DNA of 64,000 bases, taken from contig JAXHLY010000013.1 in NCBI GenBank assembly GCA_034521715.1, positions 1 to 64,000 on the forward strand. The letters are read 5' to 3'. Below the pieces are notes generated by a model. It was given only the letters and a program-made list of their open reading frames with translations, ran no database searches and was not told the DNA's origin. Both the position numbers and the translations under genes were made by a program. The DNA is from Methylohalomonas sp034521715. Its GTDB lineage: Bacteria > Pseudomonadota > Gammaproteobacteria > Methylohalomonadales > Methylohalomonadaceae. Positions 36,706 to 45,026 of the stretch are shown here, piece after piece (within the stretch, counting starts at the first letter, position 1; each line of letters begins with the position of its first letter).

Positions 36706-37140
36706 TCAGGCCTTTTCACCCAGTAGCTGTACCAGCTGATTTCTCTGCCCGATCAGATCGGCCAGTGTGTAATCATCCAGGACTCCCAGAAACGCTTGCT
36801 GGGCCTTGTGGAGTACGTGTTTCAGGCCACAGGCCGGTTCTATGGGACACTCCGAATCGTTGCCGAAACATTCTACAAGCATAAGGTTTTCAGTCTGACG
36901 CACGAGTTTGCCAAGCCCTATAGCATTTGTGTCACATGCCAGCTCCAGGCCGCCGCCACGGCCACGGTGACTGTTGACATAGCCAAGCTGTACCAGCCGT
37001 TGGGCAACCTTGGCGAGATGGTTGGCGGAGATGCCGTAACGGATTGCGGCATCCTGTACAGTAGCCGGCGTATCACCCCGGTGCACGGCCAGATAGATCA
37101 GCAGGCGCAGCGCGTAATCCGTATGAGAGGTTAGTTGCAT
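36706..37140 (-). CDS. nsrR: Rrf2 family regulator, NsrR-like nitric oxide sensor
   Basis: Rrf2-type iron-sulfur transcriptional repressor. NsrR senses nitric oxide and controls its detoxification. It has 144 residues from ATG 37140 (MQLTSHTDYALRLLIYLAVH); an upstream in-frame ATG at 37221 adds a non-homologous stretch. The winged helix spans 1-65 with GRGGGLELA as wing. Cluster cysteines C91, C98 and C104 lie in ECFGNDSECPIEPACGLK, the NsrR pattern, as opposed to the IscR spacing. Targets are not obvious here. No hmp or nor gene is in the window. Confidence 0.88.
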   Translation of the reverse strand: MQLTSHTDYALRLLIYLAVHRGDTPATVQDAAIRYGISANHLAKVAQRLVQLGYVNSHRGRGGGLELACDTNAIGLGKLVRQTENLMLVECFGNDSECPIEPACGLKHVLHKAQQAFLGVLDDYTLADLIGQRNQLVQLLGEKA

Positions 37141-37170
37141 CTGGAAACCCTGTGTTCTTAATAGGTATAT

Positions 37171-37176
37171 ATTATA
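37171..37176 (-). promoter_or_regulatory. Candidate -10 element of nsrR, within a palindrome
   Basis: On the minus strand TATAAT lies 31 bases before the nsrR start, inside GTATA-TAT-TATAC (37165-37177). The palindrome could be an operator for autoregulation. No good -35 is visible. Confidence 0.45.
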
Positions 37177-37275
37177 CGAATTAACATCCGTCAGCATCCC
37201 CTTGATAAGGAAAGGATTCAATCGTCATGAATACTAGAGGGATGGTTGCTGTTACTGGATGAACCGGGATGGCTA

Positions 37276-38166
37276 TCAGGTATCAGCCATTTTGCCGATT
37301 GCTTCACCGATATGGATGCGCTGCGCGGGTGACAGCTTTTTACTCCACTCTATAGTGCCGGCGGGAAAAAGCAGAATTACCGTGGAACCCATATTGAAAC
37401 GGCCCATTTCCTCCCCGCGCTCAAGTGTGATCCGTAGATTGCGGTAATCATAATCCTGCGGTTCGCCGATCGATCTGGACGGCAGCGTGTCGGTCCACAC
37501 AGTCTGCATGGAGCCGACAAACATGGCACCGACCATGATCAATGCCATGGGTCCGGTATCGGTGGCAAATATGTTAATCAGGCGTTCATTACGTGCAAAC
37601 AGGTTATTAATATCCGCTACGCTGATTTCATTGACGGCAAAACGCCGGCCGGGGATATGGATCATGCGCTGTAGCCGGCCGCTGCACGGCATATGGATAC
37701 GATGATAGTCACGCGGTGATAAATAGAGACAGGCGAAACTGCCGTCGATAAATTGCCCGGCAAGGTTTCTGTCACCGGCAAGCAGATCGCCCAGCGAGTA
37801 ATCATGCCCCTTGGCCTGAATGACCATGGATGCCTGTATGCGCCCGGCCTGGCTGACACTGCCATCAATGGGTGATAACAGGCTGTTGCCCGGCGCTAAT
37901 GGCCTTGCATCCGTCTTCAGGGCGCGGGTAAAAAAGTCGTTGAAGCAGGAATAATCGTCGGGAGAGGAATACACGGCTTCCTGCATGTTGACTCCATAGT
38001 GTCTGATGAACCAGCGAATCTGCAGGTTCTTCCATGGCCGCCACTGCCAGCGGGCTGCGACATACATGAGACGTGACAGTAAATGCTGCGGCAGCGATGA
38101 CTGTAACAGGTTAAACAGGCGCTGTTTGCGGTTCAGTAGGCGGGCGGCCCGGCTCTGCAGTGGCAT
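37276..38166 (-). CDS. psd: Phosphatidylserine decarboxylase proenzyme
   Basis: Makes phosphatidylethanolamine from phosphatidylserine at the inner membrane. It is a pyruvoyl enzyme that cleaves itself. It has 296 residues. SPIDGSVSQAG, LYLSPRDYHRIHMPCSGRL and GAMFVGSMQTVW are conserved. The self-cleavage motif usually written LGST appears as MGST (FNMGSTVILLF), a conservative change at the first position. It follows the PCuAC gene by 5 bases. Confidence 0.95.
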   Translation of the reverse strand: MPLQSRAARLLNRKQRLFNLLQSSLPQHLLSRLMYVAARWQWRPWKNLQIRWFIRHYGVNMQEAVYSSPDDYSCFNDFFTRALKTDARPLAPGNSLLSPIDGSVSQAGRIQASMVIQAKGHDYSLGDLLAGDRNLAGQFIDGSFACLYLSPRDYHRIHMPCSGRLQRMIHIPGRRFAVNEISVADINNLFARNERLINIFATDTGPMALIMVGAMFVGSMQTVWTDTLPSRSIGEPQDYDYRNLRITLERGEEMGRFNMGSTVILLFPAGTIEWSKKLSPAQRIHIGEAIGKMADT

Positions 38167-38171
38167 GGTTA

Positions 38172-38630
38172 TCAGTGGTGATGATGATGGCCGGAGCCGC
38201 CGCGATCATGTTCACGAATGACCGCCTCTACTGTCTGCGGGGGATGATCCTTGAAAGTGAATATCAGCGATACTTGATCGCCGGCCCGTAGCGGCCGCGA
38301 CGGGCCGAAAAGCATGAGATGATAATCCCCCGGCTGCAGCTTTACAGTCTGACCCGGTGACAGTGTCAGGCTTTCCTTGCGTTCCATGCGCGCGATTTCG
38401 CCCTCGACGCGGGTGCGGTGCAGTTCAATGCGTTTAAAATCTCTGCTGCTGACCCCGGTCAGTACGATGGTTTCCGGGCTGTTATTGTCGAGTTCCAGGT
38501 ATCCCGCCATGGGACTGACCCCCGGCGGTGTCTCGCGTATCCATGTGTCGGAAATGACGACCTCCGCCTTATCGCCGGCCCAGCAAAGACCGGGCAGTAG
38601 CATGAAAAACAGTAACAGGATGTAGCGCAT
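38172..38630 (-). CDS. Periplasmic copper chaperone PCuAC family
   Basis: Delivers Cu(I) to the CuA/CuB sites of cytochrome oxidase together with Sco. It has 152 residues from ATG 38630, chosen for the GAGGA site 9 bases upstream. ATG 38645, overlapping the sco stop, is an alternative. A signal peptide (MRYILLLFFMLLPGLCWA) precedes the mature domain. The H-M-H-M copper motif is seen as IELHRTRVEG, ARMERK and DYHLMLFG. The extreme C-terminus is GSGHHHHH, a natural histidine tail likely to add metal binding. It sits between sco and psd. Confidence 0.9.
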   Translation of the reverse strand: MRYILLLFFMLLPGLCWAGDKAEVVISDTWIRETPPGVSPMAGYLELDNNSPETIVLTGVSSRDFKRIELHRTRVEGEIARMERKESLTLSPGQTVKLQPGDYHLMLFGPSRPLRAGDQVSLIFTFKDHPPQTVEAVIREHDRGGSGHHHHH

Positions 38631-38644
38631 GCTGTCTGTCCTCA

Positions 38645-39289
38645 TCAGTCCTGCCGTTCAATGAATTCACGCACGGCGAGAAATTGTTCTGTCATATCAG
38701 CCGCTTCATGAGGTGTCGTGAAAACACTGACCAGTCGTGCCTGCGGATCGAACAGAAAAACGGAAGCGGAATGATCCACTGTATATCCACCCTGTTCGTC
38801 GGGCTCGCCGATATGGTAAACCGCACCCAGCGAGCGGGTCAGCTTGTCCAGCGCTTCAGATTTGCCGCTGACACCGATGAAATCCTCATTGAAATAAGTG
38901 ACATATTCGGCCAGGCGATCCGGTGTGTCGCGTTTCGGATCAACACTGATGAACACCGTGCGCAGCGCCTGCTCAGATACATCGCGATCCGCCAGTTGCT
39001 GTTCCACGCGGTCAAGAACGGAGAGTGTCATGGGACAGATATCCGGGCAGTGGGTAAAACCGAAAAATACCATTGACCACTGTCCCTTGAGATCGGATGC
39101 GGTGAAATCATCACCCGTTTGATCATACAGTGTCACATCGGGAAAGGTTTTCGGGCTTGGCCACATAAGCCCGGGTGGTATGTCTGCCTCGCGATCGGCC
39201 TGCCGGGCCAGATAACTGCCGGTTCCGGCGCCGAGCGCCGCTACACCGATGAGCACGGCAACAATGATTAGTATGCGCTGATTATTCAT
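38645..39289 (-). CDS. SCO1/SenC family copper-binding protein
   Basis: Membrane-anchored thioredoxin-fold protein that assembles the CuA centre of cytochrome oxidase. It has 214 residues. An N-terminal anchor (ILIIVAVLIGVAALGAGTGS) precedes the copper motif THCPDICP with cysteines at 81 and 85. The third ligand His is in TVDHSASVFLFDP. It overlaps the neighbouring PCuAC frame by one base. It is divergent from the S9 peptidase gene. Confidence 0.93.
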   Translation of the reverse strand: MNNQRILIIVAVLIGVAALGAGTGSYLARQADREADIPPGLMWPSPKTFPDVTLYDQTGDDFTASDLKGQWSMVFFGFTHCPDICPMTLSVLDRVEQQLADRDVSEQALRTVFISVDPKRDTPDRLAEYVTYFNEDFIGVSGKSEALDKLTRSLGAVYHIGEPDEQGGYTVDHSASVFLFDPQARLVSVFTTPHEAADMTEQFLAVREFIERQD

Positions 39290-39419
39290 GGGCCGGCATT
39301 ATATCGGAGCTCGTCTGCGTCTGCGCGCCGTGATTTGAATATTGCGAAGCAGGTACTGATATAGTCGGATCCCAACATAAATCGTTCAGTGACTCCCGCT
39401 TTACGGAAACGCGACCACA

Positions 39420-41333
39420 ATGCTGATACCACGACAGATACTGTTCGGCGATCCGGATCGGGCGTTTGCCCTGATCAGTCCCGATGGCGCCAGTGTCGCG
39501 AGCCTGGCGCCGGTCGGCGGCGTCATGAATATTGTTATCGCGCCGGTGGCCGACCCGGGAGCGGAGAAACCCCTGACGCAGGAGACGGATCGCCGTATCG
39601 GTCATTGTGCCTGGGCCTGTGACGGCCGATCGATGCTGTTTCTGGCCGACCGGAACGGTGATGAAAACTGGCACCTATACCGGGTGCGGCTGGCCGACGC
39701 CGGGCTTGCCGATTTGACGCCCGGGGACAGGGTGAGGGCGCGGCTGCTGGAGCTCAGCCCGCGCTATCCCGGCGAGGTGCTGGTGGAGATCCGGTCGCCG
39801 GACGCCGGACAGTGCGGCCTGTTTCGCATCGATCTGAAAACCGGCAGCCGCCGTGAAATCACCGGCATACCCGCCTTCCAGCAGCTGCTGACTGATGATT
39901 TTGAGCCGCTGCTGGGCATACGGCCACGCCCGGACGGCGGCATGGACTGGTTTGTACCGCGATCCGGTGACTGGGAGCCGGCCGCCTCGATACCGGCCGC
40001 CGATGCCATGACAACCTATCCGGTCGGGCTGGGCGGGGGCGGGCGGTTTTTCCTCATCGACAGCCGCGGCCGCGACAAGGCGGCACTGGTTGAATGGCAC
40101 CCCGGTGACGGGAGCACGCGGGTCCTGTTCGAGGACGAAACAGCCGATGTCAGTGATGTGCTGCTCGATGTACGGGGGCAGCAGCCGCTGGCCGTCGCCG
40201 TGACCCCGGACCGCAAGCAATGGCGGGCCCTGGATGCGGGCACGGCGGCCGAATTCGATTACCTGCACGGCCGCTGTCACGGTGATATCAGCCTGGCCAG
40301 CCGCTCGGCCGATGACCGTCACTGGGTGATTGGTTACCGGGCCGACAATGCGCCGGTCGCCTTTTATCACTACGACAGGCGCAATGGCGAGGCCCGTTAC
40401 CTTTTCAATAACAGCGAGCGGCTGGCGGCAATGCCGCTGGTCGGCATGCACACCGCCCGGCTGCAAGCCCACGATGGCTTGCCACTGCAGACCTATTACA
40501 GCCTGCCGGCACAAGGCGAGGCGCCGTATCCGGCCGTGCTGCTGGTCCACGGCGGTCCCTGGGCCCGCGATGACTGGGGCTTTCAGCCCTGGCACCAGTG
40601 GCTGGCGAACCGTGGCTATGCCGTGCTGAGCGTCAATTACCGCGGCTCTACCGGTTACGGCAAGGCCTTCCTCAATGCCGGCAATCGCGAGTGGGGCCGG
40701 GCGATGCAGGCCGATCTGCTGGATACCGTCGACTGGGCGGTGCGTGAAGGCATCGCCGACGGCGACCGTATCGGCATCATGGGGACCAGCTATGGCGGGT
40801 ACGCCACGCTGGCGGCGCTGGCCTTTACGCCAACCCGGTTCGCCTGCGGTATTGACCTGATGGGACCCAGCCATCTGGTCAGCCTGCTGGAGGCGATTCC
40901 GCCGCAGTGGCAGTCACAGCGGGAGTTCTTCGTCCAGCGCGTCGGCGATCCCGACTCGGAGGCCGGCCGTGCGGATCTCGGGGCCCGGTCGCCGCTGCCG
41001 GCCGCGGGACGAATCAGCCGGCCGTTGCTGATCGCCCAGGGCGCCAATGACCCGCGGGTACCGCGGGCGGAGTCCGACCGGATTGTCGAAGAGCTGCAGG
41101 CGCGGAATATTCCGGTGATTTATCTGCTGTTTCCCGATGAGGGCCACGGTCTGGCGAGGCCCGGTAACCGGCTGGCGCTGTGTGCGATCGCCGAGGCCTT
41201 CCTGGCCCGCGAACTGGGCGGCAGTGTCGAGCCGCCGGGTGCTGATCCGGCACAGTCGGCGGTGCAGGTGCTGGCCGGTGGCGATCTGATACCGGAACTG
41301 GCGTCACTGTTACCCGCCGGGACGCCGCAGTGA
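39420..41333 (+). CDS. S9 family serine peptidase (acylaminoacyl/prolyl oligopeptidase-like)
   Basis: A 637-residue peptidase with an N-terminal beta-propeller (about 1-370) and a C-terminal alpha/beta hydrolase. The oxyanion-side motif HGGPWARDDWGFQPWHQWLA is followed by the nucleophile MGTSYGGYA with Ser near 457, Asp in GANDPRV near 543, and His in DEGHGL near 576. It has no signal peptide, so it is probably cytosolic and degrades small peptides. The start (MLIPRQILFGDPD) is plausible. It is unrelated to its neighbours and reads toward the antiporter module, with a hairpin terminator in between. Confidence 0.92.
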   Translation: MLIPRQILFGDPDRAFALISPDGASVASLAPVGGVMNIVIAPVADPGAEKPLTQETDRRIGHCAWACDGRSMLFLADRNGDENWHLYRVRLADAGLADLTPGDRVRARLLELSPRYPGEVLVEIRSPDAGQCGLFRIDLKTGSRREITGIPAFQQLLTDDFEPLLGIRPRPDGGMDWFVPRSGDWEPAASIPAADAMTTYPVGLGGGGRFFLIDSRGRDKAALVEWHPGDGSTRVLFEDETADVSDVLLDVRGQQPLAVAVTPDRKQWRALDAGTAAEFDYLHGRCHGDISLASRSADDRHWVIGYRADNAPVAFYHYDRRNGEARYLFNNSERLAAMPLVGMHTARLQAHDGLPLQTYYSLPAQGEAPYPAVLLVHGGPWARDDWGFQPWHQWLANRGYAVLSVNYRGSTGYGKAFLNAGNREWGRAMQADLLDTVDWAVREGIADGDRIGIMGTSYGGYATLAALAFTPTRFACGIDLMGPSHLVSLLEAIPPQWQSQREFFVQRVGDPDSEAGRADLGARSPLPAAGRISRPLLIAQGANDPRVPRAESDRIVEELQARNIPVIYLLFPDEGHGLARPGNRLALCAIAEAFLARELGGSVEPPGADPAQSAVQVLAGGDLIPELASLLPAGTPQ

Positions 41334-41376
41334 CGTTCATGCGTACCGGTTTTGGGCCCCGTGGCTCAAATTTCGT

Positions 41377-41382
41377 TATAAT
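41377..41382 (+). promoter_or_regulatory. Candidate -10 for the antiporter module
   Basis: A perfect TATAAT lies 105 bases before the mrpC-like start. A TTGGGC-like -35 sits at 19 bp, which is longer than usual. The GC-rich hairpin at 41404-41425 lies downstream of it, so it could act as an attenuator if this promoter is used. Confidence 0.45.
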
Positions 41383-41403
41383 CCGGCACATTCATCTGCC
41401 GCG

Positions 41404-41425
41404 CCCCGCCACCACGCGGGGTTTT
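41404..41425 (+). terminator. Terminator-like hairpin after the S9 peptidase gene
   Basis: CCCCGC pairs with GCGGGG around CACCAC, followed by TTTTG. It may end the peptidase transcript, or regulate the downstream module from within its leader. Confidence 0.65.
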
Positions 41426-41486
41426 GTTTATCCGCAGTTCAGCGTGATTACCGATCAATTAATCAGTCAAGAATAAGGGTTTAACG

Positions 41487-41840
41487 GTGGCACTGACCGG
41501 ACTCTACAATTACTGGCTGGTCATCATTCTGATGATGATCGGCTTTTATATCGTTATTGCCCAGCCGAACCTGGTGAAAAAACTCATCGGCCTGAATATT
41601 TTCCAGGTCTCGGTGTTCGTGCTGTATATCAGTCTCGGCAAGATGGAGGGCGGCACGGTACCGCTGCTGAATGACGGTTACACGCTTTACAGCGCGCCGC
41701 TGCCCCATGTCCTGATTCTCACCGCGATCGTCGTCGGCATATCCACGACCGCGCTCGGCCTGGCGCTGGTGATCCGCATCCACAAGGCCTACGGCACCGT
41801 CGAGGAGCACGAACTCAGCAACCGGAACGACGACGCGTGA
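41487..41840 (+). CDS. MrpC/NuoK-like antiporter subunit
   Basis: A 117-residue, three-TM subunit of the MrpC/MnhC type, related to NuoK. Sequence includes IILMMIGFYIVIAQPNLVKK, LIGLNIFQVSVFVLYISLGK, and the loop APLPHVLILTAIVVGISTTA, which is diagnostic for MrpC. Its end overlaps the next gene (GTGA). It starts the module at 41487, about 100 bases after a candidate promoter. In standard Mrp operons genes for MrpA and MrpB precede it; they are not here. Confidence 0.88.
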   Translation: MALTGLYNYWLVIILMMIGFYIVIAQPNLVKKLIGLNIFQVSVFVLYISLGKMEGGTVPLLNDGYTLYSAPLPHVLILTAIVVGISTTALGLALVIRIHKAYGTVEEHELSNRNDDA

Positions 41841-43315
41841 TCGCACAGCATCTGCCCGCCCTGCAGGTTGTTTTGCCGCTGTTTCTCGCGCCGATTTGCG
41901 TGCTGCTGCACCGTGGACTGCTGGCCTGGTTCGCCGCCGTGCTGGCGAGCTGGGCGACATTTGCCATCGCCTGCCTGCTGCTGGGGCAGGTACTGATCCA
42001 CGGTGATATTTCCTATGCCATGGGTGGCTGGGAACCGCCCTGGGGTATCGAATATCGTGTCGATACCCTGTCCGGTTTCATCCTGGTAATGGTCACACTG
42101 ATCGGTTCACTGGTGATGACGTATGCCCGCCGCAGTGTGGACCGGGAGATCCCTTCCGATCGGATTTACCTGTTCTATACCGCCTACCTGCTGGGGCTTG
42201 CCGGACTGCTCGGCGTTGTCATTACCGGCGATATTTTCAATCTGTTCGTGTTCATCGAAATATCGTCGCTGTCATCGTATGCATTGATCAGTCTGGGACG
42301 CGACCGGCGCGCGTTGCTGGCAGCATACCGGTACCTGATCCTCGGTACGCTCGGCGCCACCTTCATCCTGATCGGTATCGGTTACCTGTATGCCGTGACC
42401 GGCACGCTGAACATGGTTGACCTGGCCGCGCGCCTGCCGGATGTCATGCATACGCGTACGGCAAAGACGGCGCTGGGTTTCCTGACCATCGGCATCGCGC
42501 TGAAAAGCGCCATTTTCCCGTTGCACCTGTGGTTGCCGAATGCGTACACCCACGCCCCTTCAGTGGTGTCGGCATTCCTCGCCGGCACGACGACCAAGGT
42601 TTATCTCTACGTACTGCTGCGCATCATGTATTCGGTGTTCGGCGCGGATTTTGTTTTCACCAGCATGCATCTGGACAACATCCTGCTGCCACTGGCGCTG
42701 GCCAGCGTGGTCATGGGTTCGGTGGTGGCGATTTACCAGAGCGACCTGAAACGCATGCTGGCCTATTCGAGCATTGCCCAGATCGGCTACATGGCACTGG
42801 CGATCAGCATGGCCTCGGTGACCGGCGTACAGGCAGGCATCCTGCACATGTTCAATCATGCCGTGATCAAGACGGCGCTGTTTCTGTGTCTGGGCTGCGT
42901 CGTATTTCAGCATGGCCGGGCAACTATCGATTCGATCGCCGGGGCGGGCAAAACCATGCCCTTGACGATGGCGGCATTCGTGATCGCCGGCCTGAGTCTG
43001 ATCGGTATTCCGCTGACTGCCGGCTTTATCAGCAAATGGTATCTGGTACTGGCAGCCATCGAGCAGGGCAGCTGGATCACCACGGCGGTCATTGTTGCTG
43101 CGTCGCTGCTTGCTGCCATTTATATCTGGCGCGTTATCGAATCCGCTTATTTCCGTGAACCGGCGGCTGATACCGCTGTAGGCGAAGCACCGTTGTCCAT
43201 GCTGATACCGCTGTGGCTGCTGGCAGCGGGTAATATCTACCTGGGTATTGATACGCAATTCACGGTGCCATTTGCCGGCCGCGCGGCGGCCGCACTGATG
43301 GGCGTAGCGCCATGA
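41837..43315 (+). CDS. MrpD-like proton/cation antiporter subunit
   Basis: A 492-residue polytopic subunit of the NuoL/M/N-MrpD family. The TM5 Glu is in NLFVFIEISSLSSYALISLG, and the TM7 Lys in GIALKSAIFPLHLWLPNAYT. TM8 Lys is in AGTTTKVYLYVLLR. All ion-path residues known for MrpD are present. The start GTG overlaps the stop of the MrpC-like gene. It reads into the next subunit with a 4-base overlap. Confidence 0.9.
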   Translation: MIAQHLPALQVVLPLFLAPICVLLHRGLLAWFAAVLASWATFAIACLLLGQVLIHGDISYAMGGWEPPWGIEYRVDTLSGFILVMVTLIGSLVMTYARRSVDREIPSDRIYLFYTAYLLGLAGLLGVVITGDIFNLFVFIEISSLSSYALISLGRDRRALLAAYRYLILGTLGATFILIGIGYLYAVTGTLNMVDLAARLPDVMHTRTAKTALGFLTIGIALKSAIFPLHLWLPNAYTHAPSVVSAFLAGTTTKVYLYVLLRIMYSVFGADFVFTSMHLDNILLPLALASVVMGSVVAIYQSDLKRMLAYSSIAQIGYMALAISMASVTGVQAGILHMFNHAVIKTALFLCLGCVVFQHGRATIDSIAGAGKTMPLTMAAFVIAGLSLIGIPLTAGFISKWYLVLAAIEQGSWITTAVIVAASLLAAIYIWRVIESAYFREPAADTAVGEAPLSMLIPLWLLAAGNIYLGIDTQFTVPFAGRAAAALMGVAP

Positions 43316-44778
43316 CCGTCGACATGGCTCTGCCGTTGTCACTGCTGGTACCGCTGGCCGGTGCCGCCCTGATCCCGCTGGCCGGCCGTTGGCCGAACCT
43401 GCGCGAGACGGTAACGCTTGTATGTGCGGCGGTCATGTTCTGGCTGGTGCTGACTATCGCGCCGGCGGTATTTGCCGGTGAACGGCCGGCGTTTACCTGG
43501 ATCGAGACCCTGCCCGGCATGCCGCTCAGGTTCGAGGTTGAACCGCTGGGCATGCTGTTCGGGCTCATCGCCAGTGGCCTGTGGATCGTCAACTCGATCT
43601 ATTCGATCGGCTACATGCGCGGTAATCATGAGAAACATCAGACCCGTTTCTATGCATTTTTTGCATTATCGCTGGCCAGCGCCATCGGCGTCGCCTTTGC
43701 CGGCAATCTGTTCACGCTGTTCATTTTCTATGAAGCGCTGACGCTGTCGACCTATCCGCTGGTTACGCACAAGGGTACGGATGACGCCAGGCGCGCCGGG
43801 CGCGTATACCTCGGGCTGTTATTGAGCACCTCGATCGGGCTGCAGCTGGTCGCCATACTCTGGACCTGGTCGCTGGCCGGCACGCTGGACTTTACACCGG
43901 GTGGCATACTGGCGGGTCATATCGCAGGCCCAGCGGTCGCGATCCTGCTGTTGCTGTTCATGTACGGTATCGGTAAGGCGGCACTGATGCCGCTGCACCG
44001 CTGGCTGCCCGCCGCCATGGTGGCGCCGACGCCGGTCAGCGCGCTGCTGCATGCCGTGGCCGTGGTCAAGGCCGGTGTCTTCACCGTGGTCAAGGTGATC
44101 ATCTATATCTTCGGGCTGGACCTGCTGCAGTCGAGCCCGGGAACCGACTGGCTGCTGTATGTCGCCGGGGCGACGATCCTGATTGCCTCGGTGATCGCAC
44201 TGCGTTCCGATAACCTCAAGCAGCGGCTGGCCTATTCGACCGTCAGCCAGTTGTCCTATGTGATCATGGCTACCGCGATCCTGGCACCGCTGTCGGCAGT
44301 CGGCGCGGCATTGCATATTGCCGCCCATGCCTTCGGCAAGATCACGCTGTTCTTCGCTGCCGGTGCGATCTATACCGCGTCGAAAAAATCCGAGGTCAGT
44401 GAACTCGCCGGTATCGGCAAACGCATGCCCTGGACCATGGCCGCCTTCGCCATCGGCAGCCTGTCGATGATCGGCCTGCCGCCGACCGCGGGTTTCGTCA
44501 GCAAGTGGTACATGCTCAGCGGTGCCTTCCAGGAAGAACAATTGTTCGCGGTCACGGTGATTGTACTCAGCACCCTGCTGAATGCCGGTTACTTCCTGCC
44601 GATCGTGTATGCGGCCTTTTTCAAACCCGAAACCATCGTCAAGCCCGGCCGTGAAGGCCACGGCGAGGCGCCGTGGCCGGTGGTGCTGGCACTGCTGCTG
44701 ACCGCGGCGGCGACCATAGCAATGTTTTTGTATCCGGCACCCGCGCTCGAACTGGCCCGGGCCGTCGTGGGATATTAG
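43312..44778 (+). CDS. NuoM/MrpD-like antiporter subunit
   Basis: A 488-residue member of the same family but a distinct paralogue. The TM5 Glu is in LFTLFIFYEALTLSTYPLVT. The TM7 Lys is in YGIGKAALMPLHRWLPAAMV, and TM8 carries VVKAGVFTVVKVIIY. VAPTPVSALLHAVAVVKAGV is closer to NuoM/NuoL and to hydrogenase-linked subunits than to its MrpD neighbour. It is translationally coupled to the previous gene. Confidence 0.88.
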   Translation: MTVDMALPLSLLVPLAGAALIPLAGRWPNLRETVTLVCAAVMFWLVLTIAPAVFAGERPAFTWIETLPGMPLRFEVEPLGMLFGLIASGLWIVNSIYSIGYMRGNHEKHQTRFYAFFALSLASAIGVAFAGNLFTLFIFYEALTLSTYPLVTHKGTDDARRAGRVYLGLLLSTSIGLQLVAILWTWSLAGTLDFTPGGILAGHIAGPAVAILLLLFMYGIGKAALMPLHRWLPAAMVAPTPVSALLHAVAVVKAGVFTVVKVIIYIFGLDLLQSSPGTDWLLYVAGATILIASVIALRSDNLKQRLAYSTVSQLSYVIMATAILAPLSAVGAALHIAAHAFGKITLFFAAGAIYTASKKSEVSELAGIGKRMPWTMAAFAIGSLSMIGLPPTAGFVSKWYMLSGAFQEEQLFAVTVIVLSTLLNAGYFLPIVYAAFFKPETIVKPGREGHGEAPWPVVLALLLTAAATIAMFLYPAPALELARAVVGY

Positions 44779-44780
44779 TC

Positions 44781-45026
44781 ATGCAGGATTCACATCCACT
44801 TTATCAACCGCTGAACCGGCGCAGGTTGAAGATCTTTGGCATTGTGCTGGCGCTGCTGACACTCGCGGCCGAACCGTTCGTGCACCGGCATGCCTATTTC
44901 GGCTTTGCCGACGTGTTCGGTTTCAACGCCGCCGGCGGACTGGTTGCGACGATTACACTCATTGTCCTGGTGCTGCTGCTGGCCGCCGTACTGAGACGGC
45001 CGGAAAATTACTATGATACTGACTGA
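44781..45026 (+). CDS. Small two-TM membrane protein of the antiporter module
   Basis: An 81-residue protein from ATG 44781, 2 bases after the preceding stop. It has two hydrophobic segments: IFGIVLALLTLAAEPFVHRH and a GGLVATITLIVLVLLLAAVL helix. It ends RRPENYYDTD, and its end overlaps the next gene by 14 bases. I recognise no domain. Its position suggests a small accessory subunit of the complex. Confidence 0.75.
   Translation: MQDSHPLYQPLNRRRLKIFGIVLALLTLAAEPFVHRHAYFGFADVFGFNAAGGLVATITLIVLVLLLAAVLRRPENYYDTD

Noticed and set aside
39675..40874. 399-residue minus-strand frame opposite the S9 peptidase
   Set aside because: Shadow of the peptidase, whose catalytic triad is intact on the plus strand.
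41837..44778. Second complex I or hydrogenase-4 operon
   Set aside because: No hydrogenase, NuoB/D/I or quinone-pocket subunits accompany these genes; the MrpC-type first gene points to an antiporter-like module instead.
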